Shown piece after piece: positions 49,390-57,322 of a stretch of 64,000 bases of DNA. The stretch is taken from contig CAMIVR010000010.1 of NCBI GenBank assembly GCA_946402065.1, positions 1 to 64,000 of the forward strand. Reading direction: 5' to 3'. The stretch's first letter is position 1. Every line of letters starts with the position of its first letter. The stretch is from an uncultured Brevibacillus sp. Its GTDB lineage: Bacteria; Bacillota; Bacilli; Brevibacillales; Brevibacillaceae. Position numbers and translations under genes: made by a program. The notes beneath the pieces were generated by a model, which was given only the letters and a program-made list of their open reading frames with translations, searched no databases and was not told the DNA's origin.

Positions 49390-50775
49390 TCAGGATTGGC
49401 TAGGAGAAGCGATTTCTCCGTAATAGCAGCAGATCGTCCGCAGTCCGGCATCAAAATTCTCCAAGTGAAAATGCTCGTTGGGCGCGTGGACGTTCTCACC
49501 CGGCAGACCGAAGCCCATCAGGACGACGGGAAGCTCCAGAATCCGGTCGAACGTCTCCACGACGGGAATCGAACCGCCGCCGCGAATATAGTACGGCGTG
49601 TCTCCGTAGGTGGATTCATAGGCGCGAGCGGCCGCCTGTATCGCCGGATGATCGATCTCGGCGACGTACGGTCTCGCTTTGTCGATCGGGGTGATCGAGA
49701 TCGTTACGCCGGGCGGTGTATGCTTGTGCAGATGCTTCTCCACCAGCGAGAGAATCTCTTCAGGCTCCTGGTTGTTGACGAGGCGGCACGTAATTTTCGC
49801 ATGCGCTTCTGCCGGGATGACCGTTTTCGTCCCTTCGCCCTGAAAGCCGCCCCACATCCCGTTAATATCGAGCGTCGGCCTGCTCCAGTTGCGCTCGCGC
49901 TGAGTGAAATCGCTTTCACCAAACAAGCAAGGTACCCCCAAAGCCTCTCGCAATGCTTCCTCATCGTACGGTACGCGGGCAAATTCCGCTTTCTCCGCGT
50001 CGCTGATCGGCCGGACAGCATCGTAAAAGCCCTCCACGGCGATTTTCCCGTCGTCTTCAAACAGCGAAGCGAGCAGACGGGCCATCGCGTGCAGCGGATT
50101 GTGGATCGTCCCGCCGTACATTCCCGAGTGCAGGTCGCTCCGCGGTCCGCGCATATCCACTTGCAAACCGCACAGCCCCTTCAAGCCATAGCAAATCGCC
50201 GGCTGCCCCGGGGCAAACAAGGACGTGTCCGAGACCAGCAGCAGATCGGCAGCCAGCAGCTCCTGATTGGCCTCGACAAACGGATCGATATTCGGACTGC
50301 CGATCTCCTCTTCCCCTTCGATGATCAGCTTGACATTTACCGGTAGCGCCCCCAGACAATGCATCAGGGCCTCGATGGCCTTGACGTGCATAAATACCTG
50401 TCCTTTATCGTCGACAGCACCACGGGCATAGATTTTGTTCTCTCTGATCTGCGGTTCGAACGGCGGTGTTTCCCACAGGTTGAGCGGGTCGACAGGCTGC
50501 ACGTCATAATGGCCGTAAATCAGCATGGTCGGCTTCCCCGGCGCGCCCAGCCATTCGGCGTAAACGACAGGATGGCCGCCTGTCGGCATAATCGCTACAT
50601 TGTTCATTCCCACCGTCTTCAGTTGGTTGGCCAGCCACTCCGCAGCCTTGACCATGTCCTGCTTGTGTTCGGAGAGCGAGCTCACACTCGGTATCGTCAA
50701 GAAATCGCTCAGTTCTTGCAAGTGGCGCTCCCGGTTGTCGGCAAAATAGCGATGAAGCTGTTCGGATATGGACAT
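49390..50775 (-). CDS. M20-family dipeptidase / peptidase
   Basis: 461 aa from ATG 50775 (AAGGAG nine bases before; the longer open frame to 50973 is not used). Zinc-binding signature LIYGHYDVQPVDP, then RGAVDDKGQ, catalytic EGEEEIGSP and a C-terminal GFGLPGENVHAPNEHF. It is a cytosolic dinuclear-zinc peptidase of the ArgE/DapE/CPG2/carnosinase group that cleaves dipeptides. Divergent from the aminotransferase gene. Confidence 0.93.
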   Translation of the reverse strand: MSISEQLHRYFADNRERHLQELSDFLTIPSVSSLSEHKQDMVKAAEWLANQLKTVGMNNVAIMPTGGHPVVYAEWLGAPGKPTMLIYGHYDVQPVDPLNLWETPPFEPQIRENKIYARGAVDDKGQVFMHVKAIEALMHCLGALPVNVKLIIEGEEEIGSPNIDPFVEANQELLAADLLLVSDTSLFAPGQPAICYGLKGLCGLQVDMRGPRSDLHSGMYGGTIHNPLHAMARLLASLFEDDGKIAVEGFYDAVRPISDAEKAEFARVPYDEEALREALGVPCLFGESDFTQRERNWSRPTLDINGMWGGFQGEGTKTVIPAEAHAKITCRLVNNQEPEEILSLVEKHLHKHTPPGVTISITPIDKARPYVAEIDHPAIQAAARAYESTYGDTPYYIRGGGSIPVVETFDRILELPVVLMGFGLPGENVHAPNEHFHLENFDAGLRTICCYYGEIASPSQS

Positions 50776-51028
50776 CTTTTCATGCTCCTTCCTGTTTTTA
50801 CTATTCAAATTCATCATACTATATCTGACACTTCGGTCCAACAACGGTCCGCCGGGGAATTTTCTCTCGGACGGGAGGCAGGGGCTGCTCTGTCGGGAAG
50901 TCGCCCCCTCCATACGGGAAAAATACACCTCCCGGCCCATCGATAAAAAATCCCTGATTTCGCACTTGTCCAAGCAAAAAGTGGTATAATACTGGCAAAG
51001 CGACTAACAGATTGGAAGGAAGGACATT

Positions 51029-52339
51029 ATGCATCCACTAGCTAAGCAGTTAAATGAAACCCTCCAGCGTGAAAATCCCCATGTACTCGACATGCTTTCG
51101 AAGCTGGGAAGAGAAATTTACTTCCCTAAAGTCGGCATCTTGAGCCAAGGCGCCGAAGCGAAAGCAAAAGCGAAAAAGTTCAATGCCACCATCGGGATTG
51201 CCCTGGAAAACAACGAACCGATGCACTTGAAAGTCATTCAGGATACACTCTCGGCTTACGATCCGAAAGACATTTACGAATACGCTCCGCCTGCCGGAAA
51301 ACCGGAGCTGCGAGCAGCCTGGCGGAAAAAAATGCTGGAAGAAAACCCGTCGCTGGAAGGCAAAAAATACGGCAACCCAATCGCCACCAACGCGCTTACA
51401 CACGGCTTGAGCATTGTGGCTGACCTGTTTGCAGATGTCGGCGACAGCGTGATTTTCCCGGATAAAAACTGGGAAAACTACGAGCTGACCTTCAGCATTC
51501 GCCGTGGTGCAGAAATTGTCAACTTCCCGCTGTACAACGATAAAGGCACGTTTAACGCTGACGGCCTGCGCGACTCGCTGCTCAGCCAGAAAGACAAAGG
51601 CAAAGCAATCGTCGTCCTGAACTTCCCGAACAATCCGACCGGCTATACGCCGAACGCTGAAGAAGGCAGAGAAATCGTGCAAGCGATCAAAGATGCGGCG
51701 GACGCTGGCATCAACGTCGTCGCCGTCACTGACGATGCGTACTTCAGCCTGTTCTTCGAGGACAGCCTGCACGAATCGCTGTTTGGCTCCCTGTGCGGCT
51801 TGCACCCGCGCGTGCTGCCGGTTAAAGTCGACGGCGCGACGAAAGAAGAATACATCTGGGGCTTCCGCGTCGGCTTTGTCACCTATGGCGGAGAAAGCGA
51901 TGCCCTGCTGGCAGCGCTTGAACAAAAAACGATGGGAATTATCCGCGCGACGATTTCCAGCGGACCGCACCCATCGCAAACGTTTGTGCTGCATGCGCTC
52001 AACGCTCCGGAGTTCCACGCGCAGAAAACAGAGAAATTCAACATCATGAAAGGCCGGGCGAACCGCGTCAAGCAGTTGCTCGACAGCGGCAAGTACGACG
52101 ATGCCTGGGACTACTACCCGTTCAACTCCGGCTACTTCATGTGCCTGAAGCTGAAAACCGTCGATGCCGAGACGCTGCGCTTGCACTTGCTCGATGAATA
52201 CGGCGTAGGGACGATCGCACTGGGTGAGACTGACCTGCGGGTGGCGTTCTCTTGCATCGAGGAAGAGGATATCGAGGAGCTGTACGAACTGATCTATCGC
52301 GGTGTGAAAGACGTGGAAAATGTAGCGGTAAAAAGCTGA
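51029..52339 (+). CDS. PLP-dependent aminotransferase, class I/II
   Basis: 436 aa. The fold type I core is visible: TNALTHGLSIVADLFADVGD, VVLNFPNNPTGYTP (PLP Asn region), VTDDAYFSLFF (Asp/Tyr pair) and DGATKEEYIWGFRVGF with the Schiff-base Lys in a TKEEY context instead of the usual SxSK. The C-terminal LRVAFSCIEEED contains the substrate-carboxylate Arg. Amino-acid specificity cannot be assigned. GGAAGGAAGGAC precedes the ATG; a terminator follows. Confidence 0.88.
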   Translation: MHPLAKQLNETLQRENPHVLDMLSKLGREIYFPKVGILSQGAEAKAKAKKFNATIGIALENNEPMHLKVIQDTLSAYDPKDIYEYAPPAGKPELRAAWRKKMLEENPSLEGKKYGNPIATNALTHGLSIVADLFADVGDSVIFPDKNWENYELTFSIRRGAEIVNFPLYNDKGTFNADGLRDSLLSQKDKGKAIVVLNFPNNPTGYTPNAEEGREIVQAIKDAADAGINVVAVTDDAYFSLFFEDSLHESLFGSLCGLHPRVLPVKVDGATKEEYIWGFRVGFVTYGGESDALLAALEQKTMGIIRATISSGPHPSQTFVLHALNAPEFHAQKTEKFNIMKGRANRVKQLLDSGKYDDAWDYYPFNSGYFMCLKLKTVDAETLRLHLLDEYGVGTIALGETDLRVAFSCIEEEDIEELYELIYRGVKDVENVAVKS

Positions 52340-52357
52340 TAAATACGAACGAATAAA

Positions 52358-52382
52358 AGAAGGGCCCAGAGCAGGCCCTTCT
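52358..52382. terminator. Bidirectional terminator between the aminotransferase and LCP genes
   Basis: 9-bp perfect stem AGAAGGGCC (52358-52366)/GGCCCTTCT (52374-52382), 7-base loop, followed by TTCG on plus; TTTTATTC follows on minus. Confidence 0.8.
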
Positions 52383-52395
52383 TTCGTGCAAATCG

Positions 52396-53502
52396 TCAGT
52401 TTTCCACAACAGAATCATTTCGTTCTTCACTGCTGCTTGGTGAGACACCCATCTCCGCTTGCAGCGCAGAGCGGATCTCTTCCAGCTTGTCCTTGGGAAA
52501 GAACGAATACGAGCTTCGCGAGCTCCAGTATGCTCCGTTTTCCAACGATCGGATATCTGCCGAGCTCACGCCTTTGAATTTGACAGCCAGCCCTTCGATT
52601 TGATTCACAGACAAATCGGTGCGGATGTGCTCGCTTCCGATCTCGATCACTTTAAACAGCTTGGTTATCCCTTCCAGGCCGGTCATTTTATCGATGAGTG
52701 ACTTGATGACTTCCTGCTGCCGCTCATTGCGTTCGTAATCGCTTGAGAAGTATTTCGTTCCGCGGTTGTCATGGCGGTGGCGAACAAAACCCAATGCCTG
52801 CTCTCCGTTTAACACTTGAACGCCCGGATCCAGCTTGATGTGGGTTCCGTCTGTTGGATCGTCGTAGACAAGCTTCCGATCTACCGTGACCTCTACCCCG
52901 CCCAATTCATCGATAATTGTCATGAAGCCGCTAAAATCCAATTTGACATAATGCTGGATCGGGATGCCAAACACCTGCTCCAGCGTCTTTTTGGTCAACG
53001 ATATCCCATTCTCCGTCACCGGCTCACCGGCTCGCTCAGCCTGCCGCCTTTCAGCTTCACCGTATGCGTAGACGGCATTTATTTTGTGGTAATCCTTGTA
53101 CCCCGGGATTTTTACCCGCGTATCGCGAGGGATGGAAAGCAATGTCACCTTCTTCGTCTTCGGATTGATGATCGATAGCATCATCACATCCGTATTCATC
53201 GGCCCCCCCTCTTCCCGCCAGTCCAATCCCAGGATGAGTACAGCGAAAGGCTGCTCTGAATCGTTAGTCGTATCTTTATCCGGCGGCTTGGTCGGAATGG
53301 TCGTCAGTTTTTCGTCATCATTCGTGGATATCAGCTCAATGGCATGGTGTATTTTCCAATACGCCGCACCGGTACAAGCGACGATGGCAACCAACGCGAA
53401 CAGTGAAAGCACGGTAAGGTATGTACGAATTTTCCCTTTTTTCTTCTGCACCTTTGGCTGCAGTACACGTCGTTCCTGATCGCGGCTCTTTGTGTCCGGC
53501 AT
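52396..53502 (-). CDS. LCP (LytR-CpsA-Psr) family cell-wall polymer ligase
   Basis: 368 aa. Short basic cytoplasmic N-terminus, one membrane helix (about residues 27-50). The LCP domain follows with LILGLDWREEGGPMNTDVMMLSI, the catalytic-type SIPRDTRVKIPGY, KINAVYAYG and VDRKLVYDD. LCP proteins transfer teichoic or other anionic polymers from lipid carriers to peptidoglycan, TagTUV in B. subtilis. A Ser/Glu-rich tail follows. AGGAGG nine bases before ATG 53502. Confidence 0.93.
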   Translation of the reverse strand: MPDTKSRDQERRVLQPKVQKKKGKIRTYLTVLSLFALVAIVACTGAAYWKIHHAIELISTNDDEKLTTIPTKPPDKDTTNDSEQPFAVLILGLDWREEGGPMNTDVMMLSIINPKTKKVTLLSIPRDTRVKIPGYKDYHKINAVYAYGEAERRQAERAGEPVTENGISLTKKTLEQVFGIPIQHYVKLDFSGFMTIIDELGGVEVTVDRKLVYDDPTDGTHIKLDPGVQVLNGEQALGFVRHRHDNRGTKYFSSDYERNERQQEVIKSLIDKMTGLEGITKLFKVIEIGSEHIRTDLSVNQIEGLAVKFKGVSSADIRSLENGAYWSSRSSYSFFPKDKLEEIRSALQAEMGVSPSSSEERNDSVVEN

Positions 53503-53777
53503 CGCTCTTCGCCTCCTTTCACAACGTAAGCATGGCTCAGTTTTTCGCGAAAATTGTCGATCATCATTGTAACATAAAGCGACGGGATAAAGGGAAAATA
53601 TTGCAAATTATTTTCATATACCTAATATTTTTTCCCTCACCAATAGATGTTGATACAATGAAAATTTTCGTTTGTGCTCTAGCGGAGATGGCCGTTTCTC
53701 CTCTATGATGAAGCTAACAGAAACGCCACGACATCCTGGTGTGAAATGATTCTATCTGGAAATGAGGCGAGCGATTG

Positions 53778-54146
53778 ATGGATCTGAAATCAGCTTTCAC
53801 TGAGGAAGAGCAAGCGTACTTGCTGCGGACGCGAAAGTCAGATGAGCTGTATCAGGCTGCACGACAGGTGATGCCTGGCGGAGATACGCGCCGACTGTTT
53901 TTTATCATCCGTATCCGTTGACGATGAGCCACGGGTCGGGGCCCGAACTGCATGACGCCGACGGGAATACGTATCTGGATTTTCTAAACAATTACACCTC
54001 GACCATTCACGGGCATGCTCATCCGCGGATCGTCCAGAGCGCACTGCAAGCGTTGCACGCGGGAACTGCCAATGCCAGTATCGCAGAGGAGCAAATCGCG
54101 CTTGCCCGGATGCTGATTAACCGGATACCCGGCAAAAATGTAACCA
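53778..54146 (+). pseudogene. Truncated, frameshifted class III aminotransferase (HemL-like)
   Basis: The N-terminal part reads MDLKSAFTEEEQAYLLRTRK and on to QVMPGGDTRR, then the frame breaks near 53897. The next frame continues FYHPYPLTMSHGSGPELHDA, then NTYLDFLNNYTSTIHGHAHP. Homology stops around INRIPGK at ~54137, about 120 of ~430 residues. So the gene carries both a one-base frameshift and loss of two thirds of its length, including the PLP Lys. Glutamate-1-semialdehyde-aminotransferase-like in wording. Confidence 0.85.
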
Positions 54147-54147
54147 G

Positions 54148-54180
54148 AAGGCGGCCGACAAGGGAATCGTCGGCCGCCTT
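54148..54180. terminator. Strong hairpin at the end of the aminotransferase relic
   Basis: 12-bp perfect stem AAGGCGGCCGAC (54148-54159)/GTCGGCCGCCTT (54169-54180), 9-base loop. The U-run is weak (ATTCG), so it is terminator-like only. Confidence 0.5.
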
Positions 54181-54289
54181 ATTCGTGGAACGAAAACGAT
54201 AGCTCCATTTTGCACACGCAAACAAAAGCTTTCCGCAATACCAATGCTCTCCGCTTCCGGCGAAGAAAGAGCCGGTTGTACGGATCTCG

Positions 54290-54703
54290 TCAATAGTAAC
54301 CGCGGCCTTCGCCTTTGGTAAACGTGGCGATATACCAGTGGTTGCCAAAAGGATCTTCCACCCCGCCGCTGCGTTCGCCATAAGGCATGTCCGCCGGCTC
54401 GTACAGCGATTTTGCCCCGGCTTCCAACGCCCGCTTATAGCATGCGTCCGTATCTTCGACGAAAATGTGCAGCGTGTTGCAGCGCGGCGGAAAACTGTCT
54501 CTGCCATCGGATACTTCTACGATCGTTTCGCCAATGCGAATTTCCGAGTGGCTGACGGCCCCGCTCTGTTCATCCGTATGCCGATTCAATTCTTCCGCAT
54601 GAAACACTTGTTGTAAAAACGCGATCATCCTGTTCGCGTCCTGCACCGTAAAATACGGTACGACATTCAGGTAACCGGCTGGTACGTGCTTATTGTTGCT
54701 CAT
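54290..54703 (-). CDS. VOC/glyoxalase superfamily protein (PhnB-like)
   Basis: 137 aa. beta-alpha-beta-beta-beta modules: YLNVVPYFTVQDANRMIAFLQQVFHAEE, then HSEIRIGETIVEVSDG and a second module ending VEDPFGNHWYIATF. This is the PhnB/YciI-like bleomycin-resistance-type fold; the metal and substrate are unknown. Downstream of an AraC regulator on the same strand (gap about 90 bases), which may control it. AAAGGGGAGTGACTTGCA precedes the ATG. Confidence 0.85.
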   Translation of the reverse strand: MSNNKHVPAGYLNVVPYFTVQDANRMIAFLQQVFHAEELNRHTDEQSGAVSHSEIRIGETIVEVSDGRDSFPPRCNTLHIFVEDTDACYKRALEAGAKSLYEPADMPYGERSGGVEDPFGNHWYIATFTKGEGRGYY

Positions 54704-54793
54704 TGCAAGTCACTCCCCTTTACGCAAATTTCCGTGATAGCCTGATTATCCTCGATAACGGCTGCGGCGTATTGTAATTTTTTGACCTTCTGC

Positions 54794-55651
54794 TCACAGT
54801 GAGACGTGATTGCGGTGTCTGCCCGGAATTGTGTCATATTGGCTTGGATTGATCCCGGAGAATGACTGGAAGTCTTTGATGAAATGCGCTTGATCGTAGT
54901 AGCCGCAGGCAAAAACGATGTCTTGCCAGATCACGTTCGCGCTTTTTCCCATCAGCTCCAGAGCTGTCTGAAAGCGATAGAGCCGGCTCAAGCGCTTTGG
55001 CGCCATGCCGATTTCATCCTTGAACAGTTCGTTGAAGCGCCTGTGGCTAAAGCCGACCCTGTCCATTATGTCTGCCACCTGAGCATGCTGCAGATGGCTC
55101 AGCGCATACTGGACGGCCTGATTCCGTGCAAATGGCTTGAAGGCGAGAGCGCGCAACGTCTTTTCCAGGACGTGAAACATCGCGTCCGGCCCTTCAGCTT
55201 CCTGCAGAGCTTCAACCAGCTCATCGGCTTTTGCTCCCCAAAGATCACATAAAGACACGTGCTGATTGAGAAACGGATGCAACGGCCCCTCTACAAACGG
55301 ATGCAGTCCGCCCGGTTTGAAATGGATCCCGATCACATTCCCTTCGCCAGCCGTGTCAATGATAAAAAAATCGGTATGTGGCCCACAAAGAACGGAATGA
55401 CCGAAAACCAGTGCGCGATTATGCCGATCGAACAGGCGAATGGGTCGGCCCGTCAGGTTGATGATCGCGTCTGCCGAGCCGTCCGGCAGCGTCAGTTCGC
55501 GGGAATGGGCAGGATTGTACCCTTCGAGATACCAAAAACAGTCCACAAATGGGGACAGCGGCAGAAGTGGTGTGTATGTACGGAGCAGCATAGCTTTCAT
55601 ACGCGACGGCCACATGCACAGAAGACTCGTTCTTACGTGAAGGTCGCGCAT
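54794..55651 (-). CDS. AraC-family transcriptional regulator
   Basis: 285 aa. The N-terminal sensing domain is of the DUF6597 type (YTPLLPLSPFVDCFWYLEG, GIHFKPGGLHPFV). The C-terminal double HTH has VADIMDRVGFSHRRFNELFK and VIWQDIVFACGYYDQAHFIKDFQ, the AraC signature. The start is uncertain: AAGGAG abuts ATG 55651, and an ATG at 55600 would also keep the domain. Probably regulates the adjacent VOC gene. Confidence 0.88.
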   Translation of the reverse strand: MRDLHVRTSLLCMWPSRMKAMLLRTYTPLLPLSPFVDCFWYLEGYNPAHSRELTLPDGSADAIINLTGRPIRLFDRHNRALVFGHSVLCGPHTDFFIIDTAGEGNVIGIHFKPGGLHPFVEGPLHPFLNQHVSLCDLWGAKADELVEALQEAEGPDAMFHVLEKTLRALAFKPFARNQAVQYALSHLQHAQVADIMDRVGFSHRRFNELFKDEIGMAPKRLSRLYRFQTALELMGKSANVIWQDIVFACGYYDQAHFIKDFQSFSGINPSQYDTIPGRHRNHVSL

Positions 55652-55766
55652 CTCCTTTCGTCTTCGTTAATGGTTGGCATTATTATACATGTATTTCTTG
55701 CGTTCGCACAGTCGCACGGCCCCGTGCGGTGTACACGGTAATTGTCTCTCCCATCACGTTAGAAAA

Positions 55767-55829
55767 CTTGGCTACGCCAAGCCTTAGTTACACTTATGTC
55801 GATAAGAATTTTTATAAATTCTTATCGAC
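55767..55829. repeat. Double-hairpin element (second copy of a dispersed repeat)
   Basis: Hairpin 1: CTTGGC-TAC-GCCAAG (55767-55781). Hairpin 2: a perfect 14-bp stem GTCGATAAGAATTT (55798-55811) with its complement at 55816-55829, loop TTAT. The first motif recurs identically at 38016-38030 and the second, decayed, at 38948-38979. No ORF is included. A subterminal-hairpin mobile element or REP-like repeat is possible. Confidence 0.55.
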
Positions 55830-55830
55830 C

Positions 55831-55854
55831 AAAAAAGCAGCCGCTGCTGGCTGC
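55831..55854 (-). terminator. Terminator after the VOC gene at 55875
   Basis: Minus strand: GCAGCC/GGCTGC stem (55849-55854 with 55837-55842), 6-base loop, then TTTTTT at 55836-55831. It lies 20 bases after the stop. Confidence 0.8.
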
Positions 55855-55874
55855 ATTCAAACTCGAAAAACAAA

Positions 55875-56321
55875 TCAGCTGCCGGACTGGCTCTCCGTGT
55901 CATTCACCTGTTGGGCGTCCGTGTTTACAATCCCGTTATGCTGAAGCAAATCAAATCGGTTGCCATACAGGTCAGCAAAAACAACCTCGATCCCCCACGG
56001 CATTTCTTTTGGCTCGCCAAAAAACGTGACTCCCTTCTCTTTCATGGCAGCGAAATCGCGGTAGCAATCATCTGTCTCCATGACGAGAAGGACGTGGTTG
56101 GCCACCTGAGTGCCTACCCGCTCCGCCTTTTCCCGCGTATCCGCCTTGACGAATACAATAGCGGAACCGTTTTGCCTGGAAGGGGCAACGCTTACCCATC
56201 TCATCCCATTGCCAAATGCATTGTCCGCCAACAACTCAAAACCCAGCTTTTGTGTGTAGAATTGGATTGCTTCATCGTAGTCGTTGACCAAAATGGTGAT
56301 GTGGCCGATCTTTCGGTTCAT
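55875..56321 (-). CDS. VOC/glyoxalase superfamily protein
   Basis: 148 aa. It starts MNRKIGHITILVNDYDEAIQ, followed by FYTQKLGFELLADNAFG and, in the second module, EVVFADLYGNRFDLLQ. A His near the N-terminus and a Glu near EVVFADLYGNRFDL fit the metal ligands of glyoxalase-I-like proteins, but the substrate is open. The C-terminal tail is polar. AAAGGAGAACCGTGCC precedes the ATG. The remnant of another VOC gene lies directly upstream at 56344-56479. Confidence 0.88.
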   Translation of the reverse strand: MNRKIGHITILVNDYDEAIQFYTQKLGFELLADNAFGNGMRWVSVAPSRQNGSAIVFVKADTREKAERVGTQVANHVLLVMETDDCYRDFAAMKEKGVTFFGEPKEMPWGIEVVFADLYGNRFDLLQHNGIVNTDAQQVNDTESQSGS

Positions 56322-56343
56322 GGCACGGTTCTCCTTTGTTTAC

Positions 56344-56479
56344 TTATTTGTTTGTTTTGCCTTCGTACGCTTCCATCAGTTTGCCGACCTCAAGCTTCTT
56401 CAGCGTTGTCATTGAACCACAAAAACGGCGTAATTTTTTGTATCGCTTTTCGTCCTTTGCCCTGTTTCAATTTATCCAT
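56344..56479 (-). pseudogene. PhnB-type VOC gene reduced to its two ends
   Basis: Minus strand from ATG 56479 reads a short leader and then KITPFLWFNDNAEEA, the N-terminal signature of PhnB/3-demethylubiquinone methyltransferase-like proteins. It stops at TGA. A few bases later, in another frame, comes KLEVGKLMEAYEGK followed by a stop, which is the usual C-terminus of the same family. About 100 codons between are missing, so this is an internal deletion relic. Confidence 0.8.
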
Positions 56480-56498
56480 TTTTTCCCATTTGCAAACA

Positions 56499-56885
56499 TT
56501 AAAAAGGAATCACATTCCGCACTCTCTCGTCCCGCAGCCAGATTCCTCCCCACATCAGCACTGCCAGATAGACAGGGAACAGGATATGGCTAAACAGGGG
56601 ATCATCCATGCGAACATGTGTAGCAATCGCCCCGCCAAAATATCCGGTCAGTAGCACCGCACCCAAAACAGACGTGCGCGGGATGGCGTACAAAATGGTA
56701 GAAAGCAAGCCGAGCAGGCCTATTACGAGCAAATGATGTTCGGCATAGCCGAGCGATTTGGTGCCTTCTACAACTTCTGCCGGCTTGATAAATTTGGTAA
56801 TGCTGTCAAAGAGCATAAAGAGTATAACGAGTCCGCTAAAAATACGCGCCGTCCACAGGCGGCCCTTGGAAATCGCGTTGACCAT
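56499..56885 (-). CDS. DoxX-like small membrane protein
   Basis: 128 aa from ATG 56885 (AGAGG 11 bases before; a GTG four codons earlier overlaps it). Four hydrophobic helices, with FSGLVILFMLFDSITKF, GLLGLLSTILYAIPRTSVLGAVLLTGYFGGAIATHVR and ILFPVYLAVLMWGGIWL, match the DoxX/DUF4267-type family. These proteins are often linked to redox stress, but no activity is firmly known. Confidence 0.85.
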   Translation of the reverse strand: MVNAISKGRLWTARIFSGLVILFMLFDSITKFIKPAEVVEGTKSLGYAEHHLLVIGLLGLLSTILYAIPRTSVLGAVLLTGYFGGAIATHVRMDDPLFSHILFPVYLAVLMWGGIWLRDERVRNVIPF

Positions 56886-57322
56886 TGCTTTACCCACCTC
56901 TACTCATTTTGTTCATATTCTCTTTATTAGATGCTATGTGACAATTCGAATTCCCAGTTCCCTCCTTTTGCAATTTCCAGTCAAGAAAATAGTAGCATGC
57001 CCGAAGTTCCGGCATTTCTTCTCGATTGCGTTTTTAGAAAGTTGCTGTTCAAAGGTGAACATATGGCTAATCGTCTCGTCCGGCATGTACTTCAGGCAAA
57101 CTCTCCGCAAGGCCGTTTCTTCCCTTTCAATTGGATGGCCTTCATACAGCATGAGGTTGTTGATTGGCTTGCGCGTCTGTTTTTATTCCCCTGAAACGGG
57201 TGTGCACAACCTTGGCTGCCGGCGATACAAATACGTCGGGCCATAAGAGATTTGAAAGCTCCCTTATGGCCCGACGCAGTTGGTCCTCTTGCAATTAACT
57301 GCCTTTACTGATGCTCCATGCA
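56886..57322. other. Intergenic stretch with a strong hairpin and a doubtful ORF
   Basis: A 72-codon minus frame (57152-56934, MLYEGHPIEREETALRRV...) reads like protein but has no ribosome binding site, and its frame is closed upstream; it may be a gene fragment. A 14-bp perfect hairpin CGTCGGGCCATAAG/CTTATGGCCCGACG (57234-57247/57263-57276) lies downstream of the ABC exporter gene and may end its transcript, although the U-run is poor. Confidence 0.4.

Noticed and set aside
49396-50346. 316-codon plus frame opposite the M20 peptidase
   Set aside because: Antisense to all zinc-binding motifs of the peptidase; no start signal.
51050-52186. 378-codon open frame on minus opposite the aminotransferase gene
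   Set aside because: The plus strand has clear aminotransferase motifs, a ribosome binding site and a terminator. The antisense frame reads as Val/Arg/Phe-rich mirror sequence without a family.
56934-57152. 72-codon minus frame with protein-like composition
   Set aside because: No ribosome binding site, the frame is closed just upstream and no family is recognised; kept only as a possible gene fragment.
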